Positions 46,705-59,500 of a stretch of DNA of 64,000 bases are shown here, in pieces; position 1 is the stretch's first letter, and every line of letters begins with the position of its first letter. The DNA lies in NCBI GenBank assembly GCA_007258455.2, contig VDFB02018371.1, positions 18,892-82,891 on the forward strand. The letters are read 5' to 3'. The DNA comes from Sequoia sempervirens. Lineage: Eukaryota; Streptophyta; Pinopsida; Cupressales; Cupressaceae. Made by a program: the position numbers and the translations under genes. The notes below the pieces were generated by a model, which saw nothing but the letters and a program-made list of their open reading frames with translations, was not told the DNA's origin and did no database searches.

Positions 46705-49700
46705 TATTGATGAGTTTTTCGTGACCGCACCAACGCAAAATAAAGTCGCCAACGGCTCCCCTATCCTCTCTTGATCAAAGTATCCAGCACGCTAAGATCG
46801 CAAGAGAGTTCATGCGTTCAACTTCAAGGTTCTTTCAGTGCGAATAGGCTCAGTTGGCTCAATGTGAGTTGCTGGTATTTCAAGGGGGACTTAGGGAATT
46901 GTTCAGCCACAGAGGAAGGGAATTCAAATGCTCGAAAGATTTGTCTATGAAGCGCAGGTTTCCTATTCTAACCAGAAAGTACTGAATTTAAAATGGTTGC
47001 CGGGTTAAGAAGGCTCTAATTTACTCTAAGGCGTGGGATATGGAGCTCAACTTCAGCAAACTTCAACCAAACTTCGCTTTGCCTCACCTCGGACAGCTTC
47101 CACGGAGTCGGTGCAATCTTCAGGGGAGATGACTAAAGATGTTCAAACCGCCATTTGACATGAAGATACCATCACAACGACGCATACCACCATTCAAACT
47201 GTGATTGAAGTTAGGCCCAAACGTTTCCAGTTGACCACACAAGGCGCATTCACCATCAAGAATACACTAGTGGTATGGATAGACGAAGTTGCTTAAGATC
47301 AAACACCACATTTCACAGCTAACATCTACTTGCATGGAATGAAAATTATACTACTTTGAACTACTTTATCGCTACCATTTGAATCGGAAGGACAAGAAAC
47401 CTTGCTAGCTACTCACAACAAAGACGAAATTCACCATCAATGAAAAACTCTTTTATTGAGAGAGTGTTCACAACAATTTCTTACAAAGTTTTCAAAGGGA
47501 AAACTTTCCCTCCTTTTCAAACTATACTATCAATCTATACTAAGCTACTTCTAAGTTGTCTCTCTACTCTAATTCTACTCTGATCTTCTCTACTGTCTAC
47601 TGAGATACAAATGAGGGGGACTCCCCCTTTTATAGATGGCCAAGTCCAACGGACGGCTCAGATTACAATCGGCTGGATGGCCCAGATTGTGCCACCTCAG
47701 CCCTAAACAAGATTCACCCTAAAAACCGCTACCAAGAGGAGTGGGGTAATAAATGAGCCATAATGTCCATCATCCTTCTAGAAGATTCCATCTTTGAAAC
47801 GCGTTCGCACTGTTCTTGATCTTCCTTCTTGGCGTTGTCCTTCAACTTCTTCTTTGTCACTTGAGTCTCAACACTTAGCCATTTTTCTTGCAACTTTTCT
47901 TCCTTCGAGGTTGAAATGTAGTCTTGGAGTACTTGCTTCATCACTTAAGCCATCACCGCCTGGCCTCGACGTTCCTCCTGCAAAACAAGCAAGGAGAAGA
48001 GCATTAGAACACTTCATAATATAAATTCACCTTACCTGATTTTCACGCTTTGATCTTCAAGGGCTCATCGTTTTCCTTAGCCAACTTCGCGTTCAAATTC
48101 TTCATGCCTTAGCCAAATTTTCAACCCATCTTGTCTTCTGCCTGGGCGCACTTCACTTCTAATATTTCATCCAGCTCAGACTCGAGAAAAATGCTTTCAT
48201 CAGGAATTTGATCAAAAATCATCTAGGCACTCAATTTCAAATTCGTCCGCCAAGGCATATTTTTATCTTCACAAGTATTTCTTCCCTTGCCTTAGAAAAT
48301 TTCTCAAATTTCCCTTAGGAAATTCACCAACCTAGTGCCCATTTAAAATCTTTACCTCTGAATCTTTGGCAAGCTGTGGAAGACCTTAAAATCCATTCCT
48401 CATCGATAATCTTCGATACCCAGAAGAAAATTTTCTCCAGAACGTGTCGAACTCATGGGTGCACAACGAACGGGTTCATTTAATTTTCTTGAATTTTGCA
48501 CCTTGGAAAAATAACTTTTAGCAAATTTATTCTTGCTCTTCAACACCTGTGATCATTTCTTGTTGCTCTGACTTGAAAATATTTTTGTTGTTCTTGCACT
48601 GCCAATATCTTCTGACTTCATCACTGGCAAAATTCACTCCGACTTTAGGAAAATTCTATCACCTCGAAGTCTAGGCGTATTTTCTTAAGGAAGAAAATAT
48701 TTGTGCCTTAGAAATTTTTTGAATCATTTGAAAATTTTGCCTCATAAATTTTATTCAACTTCCTTCATCTTGCCTGTGGTGAGGAAAAATCATCAACTTC
48801 ACTTAGAAAATCTTCCTTGAATGCCCAACATGTTTGACTCTCAATGCTTAACATGTTTTATTTTTTTATCACCACTTAGCAATATTTTCTCTCATCAATT
48901 TTATTCCACCATCTTCACACTCCATTTTAGGTGCATAGCATACTTGATGAAAGACAAAACCACGCCTAGCATACTTCACTTTCCACTCACCACCTTTCTT
49001 ATTTGGGCGCATATCACATGTAGAGGAGAAAACACATTTCTAACGCCTAGCATCAACTCTATACCTTGGGCGCATTTGAGCTAGAGGAAAGAATAACATT
49101 CATGACGCCTTCCCCTTTGACTTGTTGACTTCTCAAACATGGGCGCATTTAGCACTTGATGGGGGATAAAAGTTGACACTCAGAAACTTTTTGCATGTCT
49201 TGAGGGCGCATTTAGCTTAGTGTGAGGGATAAACATTTTTGACTTTCCTTTTGACTTTCTTGTTGCATGCTTCTAACTTTGGCGCATTTTGCTTGCGTAG
49301 ATGAATGAACTTCTAACGCCTTTTGCCTTGTTGACTCATTGACTTCTCTCGTTTTGTCCTCACATGGCCCCATTTGGGCGCATTTTACATAGGCTACAGG
49401 ATGGGCGCAAATGGAGGGTGGTGGAGGATATCTCCATGCCTTAGAAATTTTTTCCTCATCAAACTCTTAGAGTGGGCGCATTTTGCTATGTGTGCAGGAT
49501 GAAAAACTTTGACTTCCTTGACTTTTTGTGAACTTGGGCGCATTTTGCCTAGGTGGACGAAGTTCAACACTTAGAAATTTTTTCAAGCATGAGACCTTGC
49601 TTCTTCATCAAGCAGGGCGCATTTTGCCATAAGAGGTGAACTAAGTCTCAGACTTAGTCAATTTTTCCTCGTTTTCGCCAATTTATCCATGCCCTGCTAT

Positions 49701-50935
49701 TTATAGTAAGCCCTCTGATTTTTGCATCTCTGAAGCTCAGAATGATTTGAAATTTCAAACGCTGCATCCTCACGACCCTGTTACCCTGTTGACACTGCTA
49801 TTTTTAGTCGGCCTGCTATTTTTAGCCCATTTCTGAAGGTGATTTACTATAAATAGCAACTGCTTGCTTCTGATAGCTCCACAACTCCGATTGACTTGAA
49901 ATTTGAATGACGTGCTCCTCACCACGTGACCTGCCTGCTGGCATCGGCGCATGCAACTGATTTGCTATTTTTAGCCTGTTTCCAAAATGACTTACTATAA
50001 ATAGTAAGTGCTCCGTTTGACTTCAAATTTTACCAGCAGATAGCTCAAAGGATGCTGATCGCGTGGTTTACACCGGTTTTCGAAAATTCTGCCCTTTTGC
50101 CCTTCTTTTCAGGTCCCAAAGCTGGAAACCCTAATTTGTTCTGCATGCATATCAAATGATCTCTGTTTGTCTTCGTTTCTGCTGCATTGCAATCAGCTTG
50201 TGATTCTGAAGTGTGGGAGGCGGCTGTCGGGATGCGCCTGCTAAAAATGGTAAGTTCTTTACTGAGTGATTATCTCCATTTGCATGTCATACCACTGCGA
50301 AGCTCTCGAAAAACCCACAAGGAATCATCCAACATGCAAACCCTAAAAATAGCCTCCGAAGGCTGGACTCTGAAAGTTGTCATCTCATTTTGCATGTTAC
50401 ACCATCGCGAAGGTCTCGAAAAACCCAGAAGGAATATCCAGACATGCGTTGAAAAATCTTGCATCTATGCCCTGAAATTTGTCCCGGAAGCTAGACTGCT
50501 AAAAATAGTAAGTCATCCGTTTCATCTCAAATTTTGCACGCGAGTAGCCTGATGTGCTCTGAACACAGTGTGACTATCGAAATTTCAAAAATCCTGAAAG
50601 ATTGCCTGTAATTGCACACTTTCTAAAAATAGTAAGTGACTGGAATCTGATGAAAATTTGCTAAGAGCCTGCTGAAAGCACACTGACAACAATGTTAGTC
50701 CTTATTTTCAATTTATTCACCACATTTGACCTCAAATTGGCTGGAAAGATGGAAACCCTAATTTTCAGACTTAGCCAAAATTTCACGTTAAGGTTCAATG
50801 GCGGGCACATCCCGGAAAGATAGACAGAACGAGAGAGAGACAACAGCAAAAACAAACCATCATCAAACCAAAAGCAAAGCCAAAATTAGGGGGTCCCCAT
50901 TTGCAATGGGGCGATGTGTGAAAAAGGTCACAACA
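46705..50935 (-). mobile_element. Very long LTR, copy 2, solo (4.23 kb) with target duplication GGTCC
   Basis: It begins TATTGATGAG (other copies TGTTGATGTGG) and ends GGTCACAACA. GGTCC flanks both sides (46700-46704 and 50936-50940) and there is no interior, so it is a solo LTR. It is the inverted counterpart of copy 1, with a minus-strand TATA at about 47624-47634 and the gggcgcattt subrepeat array at about 49000-49640. Confidence 0.92.
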
Positions 50936-50995
50936 GGTCCCTACTCTACCAACACATGTCATATGCACTGCTGACCTTTCAAACTGCCACACAAA

Positions 50996-51175
50996 CCCTT
51001 CCTCGCACTATTTCCTCCTACTATAGGATTTATCCATTGTCTATGCAAAGAACAATCTCCCCTATTATTCTATGTGCTGACAACATCTTCAAAGTGTCCC
51101 ACAACCCTCCTCCCACTATTTCCTCCTACCACTAGACCTTATCAATTGTCTATGCAAAGAACAATATCCGTTAGC
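50996..51175 (+). repeat. Tandem duplication of about 112 bp
   Basis: The segment from ccttcctcgcactatttcct (about 50997) to gtctatgcaaagaacaatct recurs from about 51109 with moderate divergence. It lies beside the GGTCC solo LTR. Confidence 0.7.
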
Positions 51176-51179
51176 TCTG

Positions 51180-51720
51180 ATGCATTTAAAGATGTTGAGG
51201 GACCCAATAGCCTTCCCCAACTATCCTTTCATACCACTACCTTCCTTAAGAGAATGCACACAATCCTCAAAAAGCAAAGAGTCCTCACTAAATATTACCT
51301 TTGCAAACATAAATGGCTCATTGCAAGGTCTATTGGTTGCAATGGATACAAAAGGAAAAGAAAATACTTCACACAAGAAGGTTGCCTCTCTTTTGGTCAA
51401 TTTCATTCAAGAGAAAAACCATAAACCAGCCCTTGTTACAAGAATGTCTATTGGAGAAAAATGAGTATGTTGCCTAATGAGACAAAAAGATTATCAATAT
51501 TCAAAGTCATGTTAAGGATATAGAAGAAATTCTCAACACTAAATGACAAAGGCATTCTCTATCAAAAGTCATGCAACAAAAACAATAACTACAACTAGCT
51601 TTGACGGAAATGCCATGGGAATTCCACTTAATAAAATGACGATAATGAGCAATCAATTATTGAAGGGAGTGTGCAATGTATATAATGAGAATAAAGAGAA
51701 AATTAAGCAACAAGGAACTC
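51180..51720 (+). pseudogene. Open plus-strand segment of a possible decayed gene
   Basis: Two stretches in one frame (51180-51464 and 51543 to about 51720) read as ordinary protein (LNITFANINGSLQGLLVAMD; NQLLKGVCNVYNENKEKIKQ). They are separated by stops. No domain is recognised. The alternative frame 51074-51424 is also open, so the assignment is weak. It may continue the exon-like segment at 46252-46421 across the solo LTR. Confidence 0.3.
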
Positions 51721-53214
51721 TTCCACTTGATCTCTCAAGTGTCTTCCATATGTCATCAGTAAATTATGGTTGCGCTTCACGGGAAGATCCAAAATTTCTT
51801 GTGGTAATGCTGAAACGTTCTTGGTGACATGAATCAAGCTGGAGATATACAACTGTAGTTGCTGATTTTCAGCCTTTAGGGCTGCTTTATATCTTTTGTC
51901 CTTTGCCATCCTTTCTTGTGCACTGACTGATGCAATCCCGAGAAGGTCTACATCCACCTGGTGAGTGTTCTTGCCAAGATTCACCTGTCATATGATGAAA
52001 TCTTTAACTTCCACCTCGTTTATGTTCCTGTCCACTGGTGGTGTAGCCGTTTCAATAACCAACTCCTTCTCAGTGTTCCTTTCAACATGGACTTGTCTTT
52101 TCATTTTCTTGACCAGCATGTCTTGAGGGACATGGTCAAACTCTGTGAAGTCCAACTCATATGAAAGCGCGTCTCTCTTCTCCCTAGGAATCATTCAAGC
52201 CAAGAGTTATGGCGAATCTCACTAGAAGAAGGGACATTAGGCCCGTGAACACTTGAAGAACAAGAAGGTTCTACAATGTCTTCTCTCAGTGGCGAATCTA
52301 GATCAACATAGACTGGCAAAGGCGATGCCTATGCTGATAGCTGTGGTTGTGGTGAGAGTTGTGGCTGTGGTGAAACAGGAGGCTCAATCTCGACTACTGG
52401 GATTCCATCGGTTGCAACTGCTGTCCTCATCTGTTCAACCTCCACTGTGACTGTCTCAATCACAGGTTTTGCTACAATTGTCTCCTCGATTGCAGTGGGC
52501 ATATCAGTGGCTATCTCTACTGGTTCTCTTTGCTCACTAACCTCAACATTTTGATTTCTTTTTCCTCTTGTGTGACCCGACATTCTCATGCCTGGGGGAG
52601 GGATACACCACCGTTTCTATCTTGGCTTCTTTCTGGACGAGGGTTGTGATGGACCAACCTCTGGTGGCTCTGCTCTCGGAATTGCCACCCTCCTTGTCCT
52701 CTTGCAATCTAGATAGATTTGGCTCTTCCTCACAACTCTACTAGTTCTTTTCTCAATTGACGGGTTCTCTTTCACAAACCAATCCACCTTGCCAAGTGGT
52801 TGTTTATCCACTTGGTCCACAAAGAAAGAGGGGAGAATGACTTCCCCATCATCATCTGGCAGTCCTCTATCTATTGACATGAAATCAACAATCTAATGAA
52901 GTCGGAAGCGACTCTAGTTCCTTCTTCACACCTCGAACTCATCTTCACAATTCACCCAGTAATCTTCCATAGAAGATTCATGTGATGAGTGTTTCTCAAG
53001 GTGAGCAGCAAACATGCCTCTTGGATCGTAAGACCTATCAACAAGATACATGAGATTCAGCCTTAGCATCTCCTGACACATGAGTTTGGCATATGATGCT
53101 ACTTTACATCAGAAGAGACCCATCCCAATTGGAAACTCAGCAGTCGGCTTCTTCTTCAGATGTAGGTATGCATGAACCTCTCCTAACTACCTCAGGATTT
53201 CCATGAATACTACC
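51703..53214 (-). pseudogene. Unidentified protein pseudogene, C-terminal part
   Basis: The minus strand continues the frame of 58699-57700 once the solo LTR and one CTACC copy are skipped: ...DRVV is followed by FMEILR, then HAYLHLKKKPTAEFPIGMG. Later pieces are at 52880-52617 (ILPSFFVDQVDKQPLGKVDW), 52589-52329 (an acidic, Val/Glu/Pro-rich stretch ending in repeated PQPQLS) and 51984-51703. TAG/TGA stops and frameshifts break it throughout. I do not recognise the family. Confidence 0.55.
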
Positions 53215-56200
53215 TGTTGATGTGGTTTTTTGTGACCGCACCAACGCAGAATAAAGTTGCCAACAGCTTCCCTATTCTCTCTTGATCAAAGTATTCCGCA
53301 CGCTAAGATTGCAAGAAAGTTCGTGCGTTCAACTCCAAGGTTCCTTTAGTGCGAATAGGCTCAGTTTGGCTCGATGTGATTTGATGGTATTTCAAGGGGA
53401 CTTACGGAATTGTTCAGCAGCGGGGAAAGGAATTCAAATGCTCGAAAGATTTATCTATGAAGTGCGGGTTACCTTTTCTAATCAGAAAGTACTGAATTGA
53501 AATGGGGTAGGGTTTAGAGATTCTAATCTACTCTAAGGTGTGGGGTATGGAGCTCAACTTCAGCAAACTTCAACCGAACTTCGCTTTGCCTCGCACGGAC
53601 AGCTTCCACGGAGTCGGTGCAATCTTCAAGGGAGATGACTAAAGATGTTCAAACCACCACTTGACATGAAGATACCATCACAACGACGCATACCATCATT
53701 CAAACTATGATTGAAGTTAAGTGCATGATATTCCAGTTGACCACACAAGGCGCATTCACCATCAGCAAATACACTAGTGGTATGGATAGACGAAGTTGCT
53801 TAGATCAAGCACCACATTCCACAATTACTATCTACTTGCATGGAATGAAAATTACACTACTCCGAACTATTTTATGCTACCATTTGAATCGGAAGGACGA
53901 AGAAACCTTGCTAGCTATTCATGACAAGACGAATTCCATCATCAATGAAAAGATCTATTATCATGAAGAGTGTTACACAACAATTTCTTACAAAGTCTTC
54001 AAAGGGAAAACTTTCCCTCTTCTTCAAACTACACTATCAACCTATACTAAGCTACTCTAAGCTATCACCTAGTTGTCTCTCTACTCCGACTTCTACTCTA
54101 ATTCTACTGTCTAATGATATTACAAATGAGGGGGACTCCCCCTTTATATAGCTAGCCAAGTCCCAAAAGACGGCTAGGGTTACAATTAATAGAGTGGCCA
54201 GAATCGTGCCACCTCAGCCCTAAACAAGATTTGCCCTAAAAACCGCCACAGAGAGTGGGGTAATAAATGCGCCATAATGTCCACCATCATCCTTCTAGAA
54301 GATTCCGTTAATAGACGCGTTCACATTATCCTTGATCCCTTCTTGACTTTATTCTTCGACTTCGCTCGAGCTTCCATCCTTTCTTCATCTTGAGTTTTGA
54401 AAACATTTCATCTTTGTCACTTGAGCTAACACTTAGCCAATTTCTTGCAGCTTTTCTTCCTTCGAGATTGAAACTCGTAACTTTATCTTCCTCCGAGGGT
54501 TGTAATATCATCGTGCTTCACCACTTCAAGTCATCAAGCTCTGGCTTCAACATTCCTCCTGCAAAACAAGCGAGGAGAAGAGTATTAGAACACTTCATAA
54601 TGTAAATTCAACTTACTTACCGAGATTTTCGCGTTCATCGCCTCTACTAGCAAACTTTTGCCATCTTCATAATTCTTCATGCCTTAGCCAAATTCCATCA
54701 TCCTTTGGACAATATCAACTTCAACCGCATCCTCAAGAAATTCATTTCACCCGCTGGAGCTCGACAACTTTGATTTTATCCACCTCTGGCTCAAGAAAAC
54801 TATCTTCACGAAGACCTTGGGCAAATTCACCTAGGCGGTTTCTTTCAAATTCATCGTATGGAGAATTTCATCTTGAAAACACATTCTCCTCACACTTGCC
54901 TTAGAAAATTTTCAAATTTCCCTTAGGAAATTCATCAACCTGGTGCTCATTTAAAATCTTCATCCCAGAATCCTCGACAAGCTGTGGAAGACCTTAAAAT
55001 CAACTCCTCATCGATAATCTTCGATACCCAGAAGAAAATTTCCTCCAGAATGCACCGAACCCATGGGTGCACAACAAACGGGTTCATTTTATTTTTCTGA
55101 ATTTTGAACCTTAGAAAATTATTTCCCTGTGAAATTTAAATCCGTTTTTCACATCTGTGAATATCCTGTGTTGCTCTGACTTGGAAAATTTTTATCAATC
55201 CTGTGGAGCTGGCATTCACTGACTCCACCTCTGGCAACTCTGTTGTGCTTCAAGAAAAATTCCACCACCCCAGAGCTCTAGGCGTACTTTCTAAGGGAGA
55301 GAATATTTTGTGCCTTAGAAATTTTTAAAATTTTCTTGCACTTTGAAAATTTGCCTTAGAAAAAAAATTTATTTGCCTGCCAGTGAGAAAAGTATCAACT
55401 TCACTTAGAAAAATTTCGAGAGGACGTCTGGCACATTTTATTTCTTACTCACTTCATACTTGAAAGGCAATTTATTTGAAGTCCTAACGCCTAGGCAACA
55501 TTTTAATTTTTTTGTTTGTCATTCAAAGTTTTAGGCGCATTTTATATCTGAAGGAAGATACTCATCTTGAAAATTCTTCATCACCTAGCAAGTTGTTTTA
55601 CCTCACATTCTATTTCATCCCTCTAGGCGCATAACACTTGAAGAAGTGATTAAAAAAACTCACGCCTTACCACATACCACTTCACCACGCCTTGGAAAAT
55701 TTTCTAACACTTTATAACTTCCATCACCCTTGGCGCCTACCACTTTGGAGAATAACGCCTATCATTTGTCCTTGTATTCACCACGCCTCAATCACATTTC
55801 ACCTCATTCACTAGCTTCATTTACTTTTTACACCCCAACTTGGGCGCATTTAGAGGGGTGAGGAGGACAAAACTCTTTGACTTTGTTGACTTGCTTCTTT
55901 CCTGGGCGCATTTTGTATGATGTAGTGGATGAAGATTCCAACGCCACCTTGACTTCCTCATTTTTGTCTTTACTTGCCATGCTTTGGGCGCATTTCCACC
56001 TAGGAGGAGGATGGCACTCATACTTAGAATATTTTTGTATGCCACTACCTCTTGAGTTGGGCGCATTTGCTACTTGATGGAGGATAAAAACTTTTGACTA
56101 CTTTGACCTCTTTGCCTTTTGGGCGCATTTTGCCTTGTGTACAAGATAAACTTGCATCTTGGGCGCATTTTGAGGGGTGAGGCGGATTTTCTTCACTTAG

Positions 56201-57699
56201 AAAATTTTTCAACTTTTCCCTCTTCAAATTGGGCACATTTTGGCCTGGCAGCAGGATGAAATTTCGTTGACTTTCTTTGACCTCTGGTGCCTTGGGCACA
56301 TTTTGCCCTGTGTGAAGGATGAACGCCATACTTAGAATCTTTTTATGCCTCCTTACTAGCTGGGCGCATTTTGCCATAGCAACTGGATGAAACTTCAGAC
56401 TTAGGCAAATTTTCTCGTTCCCTGCCAGTATACGTGCCCTACTATTTATAGTAAGTTCTCTGAATTTGTATCTCCGAAGCTCAGATCAACTTGAAATTTT
56501 AAACATAGCTTCTTCATAACCTTATCAACCTGTCGGCACTGCCTCTTCAAGTCGCCCTGCTATTTTTAGCATGTTTCTGAAGGTGGTTTACTATAAATAG
56601 TAAGCTCATGTTTCTGATAGCTCCCATGCTCCGATCGACGTGAAATTTTGATGAGGCGCTCCTCACCACGTGTCCTATTGGCTGACACTGACGCATGCAG
56701 TCAATTTACTATTTTTAGCCAGTTTCCAATCTGACTTACTATAAATAGTAAGTGCTCCATTTGACTTGAAATTTCACCAGCAGATAGCCTGAAGAACGCT
56801 GATCGCGGTGGTTTACACCGGTTTTTGAAAATTTTGACTTTTTACGCCTATTTTTAGGCTCCGAAGTTGGAAACCCTAATTCGCTTTGCATGCGTATCAA
56901 ATGATCTCTGTTTGTTTGCGTTTCTGTGGCACTGCGATCAGCTCGTGAATCTGAACTGCTGGGAGGCGGCTGCTGGGACACACCTGCTAAAAATAGCAAG
57001 TTCCTTACTGAGTTAGAATCCTCGTTTGCATGTCACACTATCGCGGAGCTCTCGAAAAACCCATCAGGAATCACCCGACATGCAAAAGAAACCCTGACAT
57101 GCAAACCCTAAAAATGGCCTCGGAAGGCTGAATCCTGAAAGTTGTCATCTCGTCTTGCATGTTATATCATCGCGAAGGTCTTGAAAAACCCAGAAGGAAT
57201 ATCCAGACATGCAAAGAAAAATCTGCATCTGAACCCTGAAATTAGCCCCGGAAGCCAGACTGCTAAAAATAGTAAGTAGTCCATTTTCGCTCAAATTTTG
57301 CACGCGAGCAGCCTGATGTGCTCTGAATGCTGTGTGACTGTCGGAATCTCAAAATGGCTGACAGATTGCCCTGAATTTCACACTTACTAAAAATAGTAAG
57401 TACCTCAGAATCCGATGAACTTTTGCTGAGAGCCTGCTGGAAACATGATAACAACAACGTTAAGCTCAGTTTTCAATTTATTCACTTTATTCAACCTCGG
57501 ACTGACCGACAAAATGGAAACCCTAATTTTCAGACTTGGCCAAATTTCATGTTAAAGCTCACAGACGGGCGTAATCCCGAAAAGACAGACAGTAGAAAAG
57601 AGAGACAACGACAAAACAAACCAACATCAAACCAAAAGCAAAGCCAAAATTAGGGGGTCCCCATTTGCAATGGGGCGATGTGTGAAAAACGTCACAACA
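53215..57699 (-). mobile_element. Very long LTR, copy 3, solo (4.49 kb) with target duplication CTACC
   Basis: It begins TGTTGATGTGG and ends CGTCACAACA. CTACC occurs on both sides (53210-53214 and 57700-57704) with no interior. A minus-strand TATA lies at about 54141-54150 and the subrepeat array at about 55850-56370. It split the minus-strand pseudogene whose halves lie on either side. Confidence 0.93.
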
Positions 57700-58699
57700 C
57701 TACCCTATCTGAAGGGTAGCGGGGTAACATTGCAGGGTGACCACCATATCCATACACGCAAATGTAAGTGAATGTAGGAAATTGGATAAACCAATCAGCC
57801 CACTTCGCCATTGCCTCCTTGGCTGTATTGGAAATGCGCACATGCATTTCGTGGTCGAGATCTCGGACAACATGCATAGTGAAAAGGTCATTGACTTTCT
57901 TGAAGTGCTTCTCCGCAAGAGTAAACTCCAAGAGCAGGAAATGCTCATGTACCTTATCTATGCCCAAAGTCCCCATAGTATCTAGTGCTCTGAACTGACC
58001 TTGAAAGGCTATCAGATATACCAAGTAGGAGCACATGTGAAACTTGTCAATCTTCAGAAACCATGTAATTTGGTTGTGGAGAGAATCACTAATAAGAGAA
58101 GCCCAATCAAAGTGCTCTCTTCTACTGACAATCTTGGCCACGATGTAATACATCCATGGCTGAAATTCATTTCCATGCTCTTGACCAGTGATTTTGTTGA
58201 GTAGTGTGATCATCACAGCGTACTCATTGCGGAACTCTCCACACCCCAAATTCTTGGGCAAGCTGGTTTTCTGCACTTTCAACCATTTTTCTGCCATTCT
58301 TGACTGGCATTTGTCCTTAGAAGCCTGAAATGCTCTCTTGCATTCTCTCACAGATATAACTTTTTTTGCAGAACGTGAAGGGATAGAAAAACATTTTTCT
58401 CTGTCTTTTGGCTTAAGACTACAGAGCAACCTCCCATCCACTGACCGGATTTCTCTTGTGGTCGCATTATAATGCTTAACACAAGCAATTACAAGCTCCA
58501 CACTCTATAAAGTGATGGGGATAGAGGCTGCCTCGAGCAATCTTGACTCCTCGATACTCTGTAGTGTAATTTGATCAATGCCCTCCAACCCTTCAGGATC
58601 AACAACTAGGTTTACCTTGTGAAGGTTAGTATCAGTCATCATGATGAAATCATGATACAAGGTTGTCTTGGTCTTGTACTGCACTTGAGAATACTGCAT
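57700..58699 (-). pseudogene. Unidentified protein pseudogene, N-terminal part
   Basis: From ATG 58699 the frame is open for 64 codons, meets one TAG (58505-58507), then stays open for over 260 codons to the insertion point. Recognisable texture includes FRNEYAVMITLLNKITG, FQPWMYYIVAKIV, FDWASLISDSLHNQI and FHMCSYLVYLIAF. Such a helical, Trp-rich pattern is reminiscent of uncharacterised proteins carried by plant repeats, but I cannot name a family or function. With the part at 53214-51703 the original protein would have exceeded 700 residues. The single stop in an otherwise clean N-terminal half suggests fairly recent loss. Confidence 0.6.
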
Positions 58700-59500
58700 T
58701 TTGAAAGCCTTGAAGAACGACTATGAACATGACCTAGTTCTAACAACCTTGAAAACCCTTAAAAATACACTCCCTGCCAACAAGTATTTTTCTGAAAAAA
58801 TTCTGACACATGGGTTTTGTTCGTGCTTCAGAGCTAAACAGACCCAGTTCGTTGGAATTTTGATTTGATGACGTTTTCCCGAAAATCCTTAAAAATAGGG
58901 GGGGCAACTTTATTGATTTTGAAAATTTTGGCTTAATGGGTTTCTCTGGAAAATTATTCTGATAATACCCAGTTGATCAGATCTGTGATGCACTGTTGTT
59001 TGCTATGGCATGCAAGAAATATAGACAGAAAATAGAAGAAAAAGAGAGGACAAATAGAATTTATTGCTGCCCCCTGTGAAAAATGTGCTCAACTGGATTC
59101 AACCTTTGAAAAGACAAACTTTTTCTGCTCTTGATCTTCGAAAAATGAAGAACGATTAAAATCTCCTTCAAATCTGAAAATTTTTTCCTTGGAGAGCTTA
59201 TTGCTGTTCAAAACCCTTTCAAACTGCAAAAGAATAAGAAGAATGGGACGCCTAGGCCTCAATATATAGAAATTCAAGCTCAGATCCATCAAAAGAGGAA
59301 GACAACTCATGATTTTGGTTGAATTTGAGTTGTCATCACCAAATCCCACTAATTTTGGGAGGTTCAAACCAATTCTCCACCAAAATATTTTTACTTTTTC
59401 AACAAAGTCTATCCTCTCTTTGACTAGGCGTACTTTTCATGTTGAAGCTCATTTTCATCACTTTTGCATGTTGAATGACCCCTGCTTGCTCTTCGTTTCA
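58700..59500. other. No gene recognised; 5' flank of the unidentified pseudogene
   Basis: Short frames only. It may be the leader of the element or gene that starts at 58699. Confidence 0.35.
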
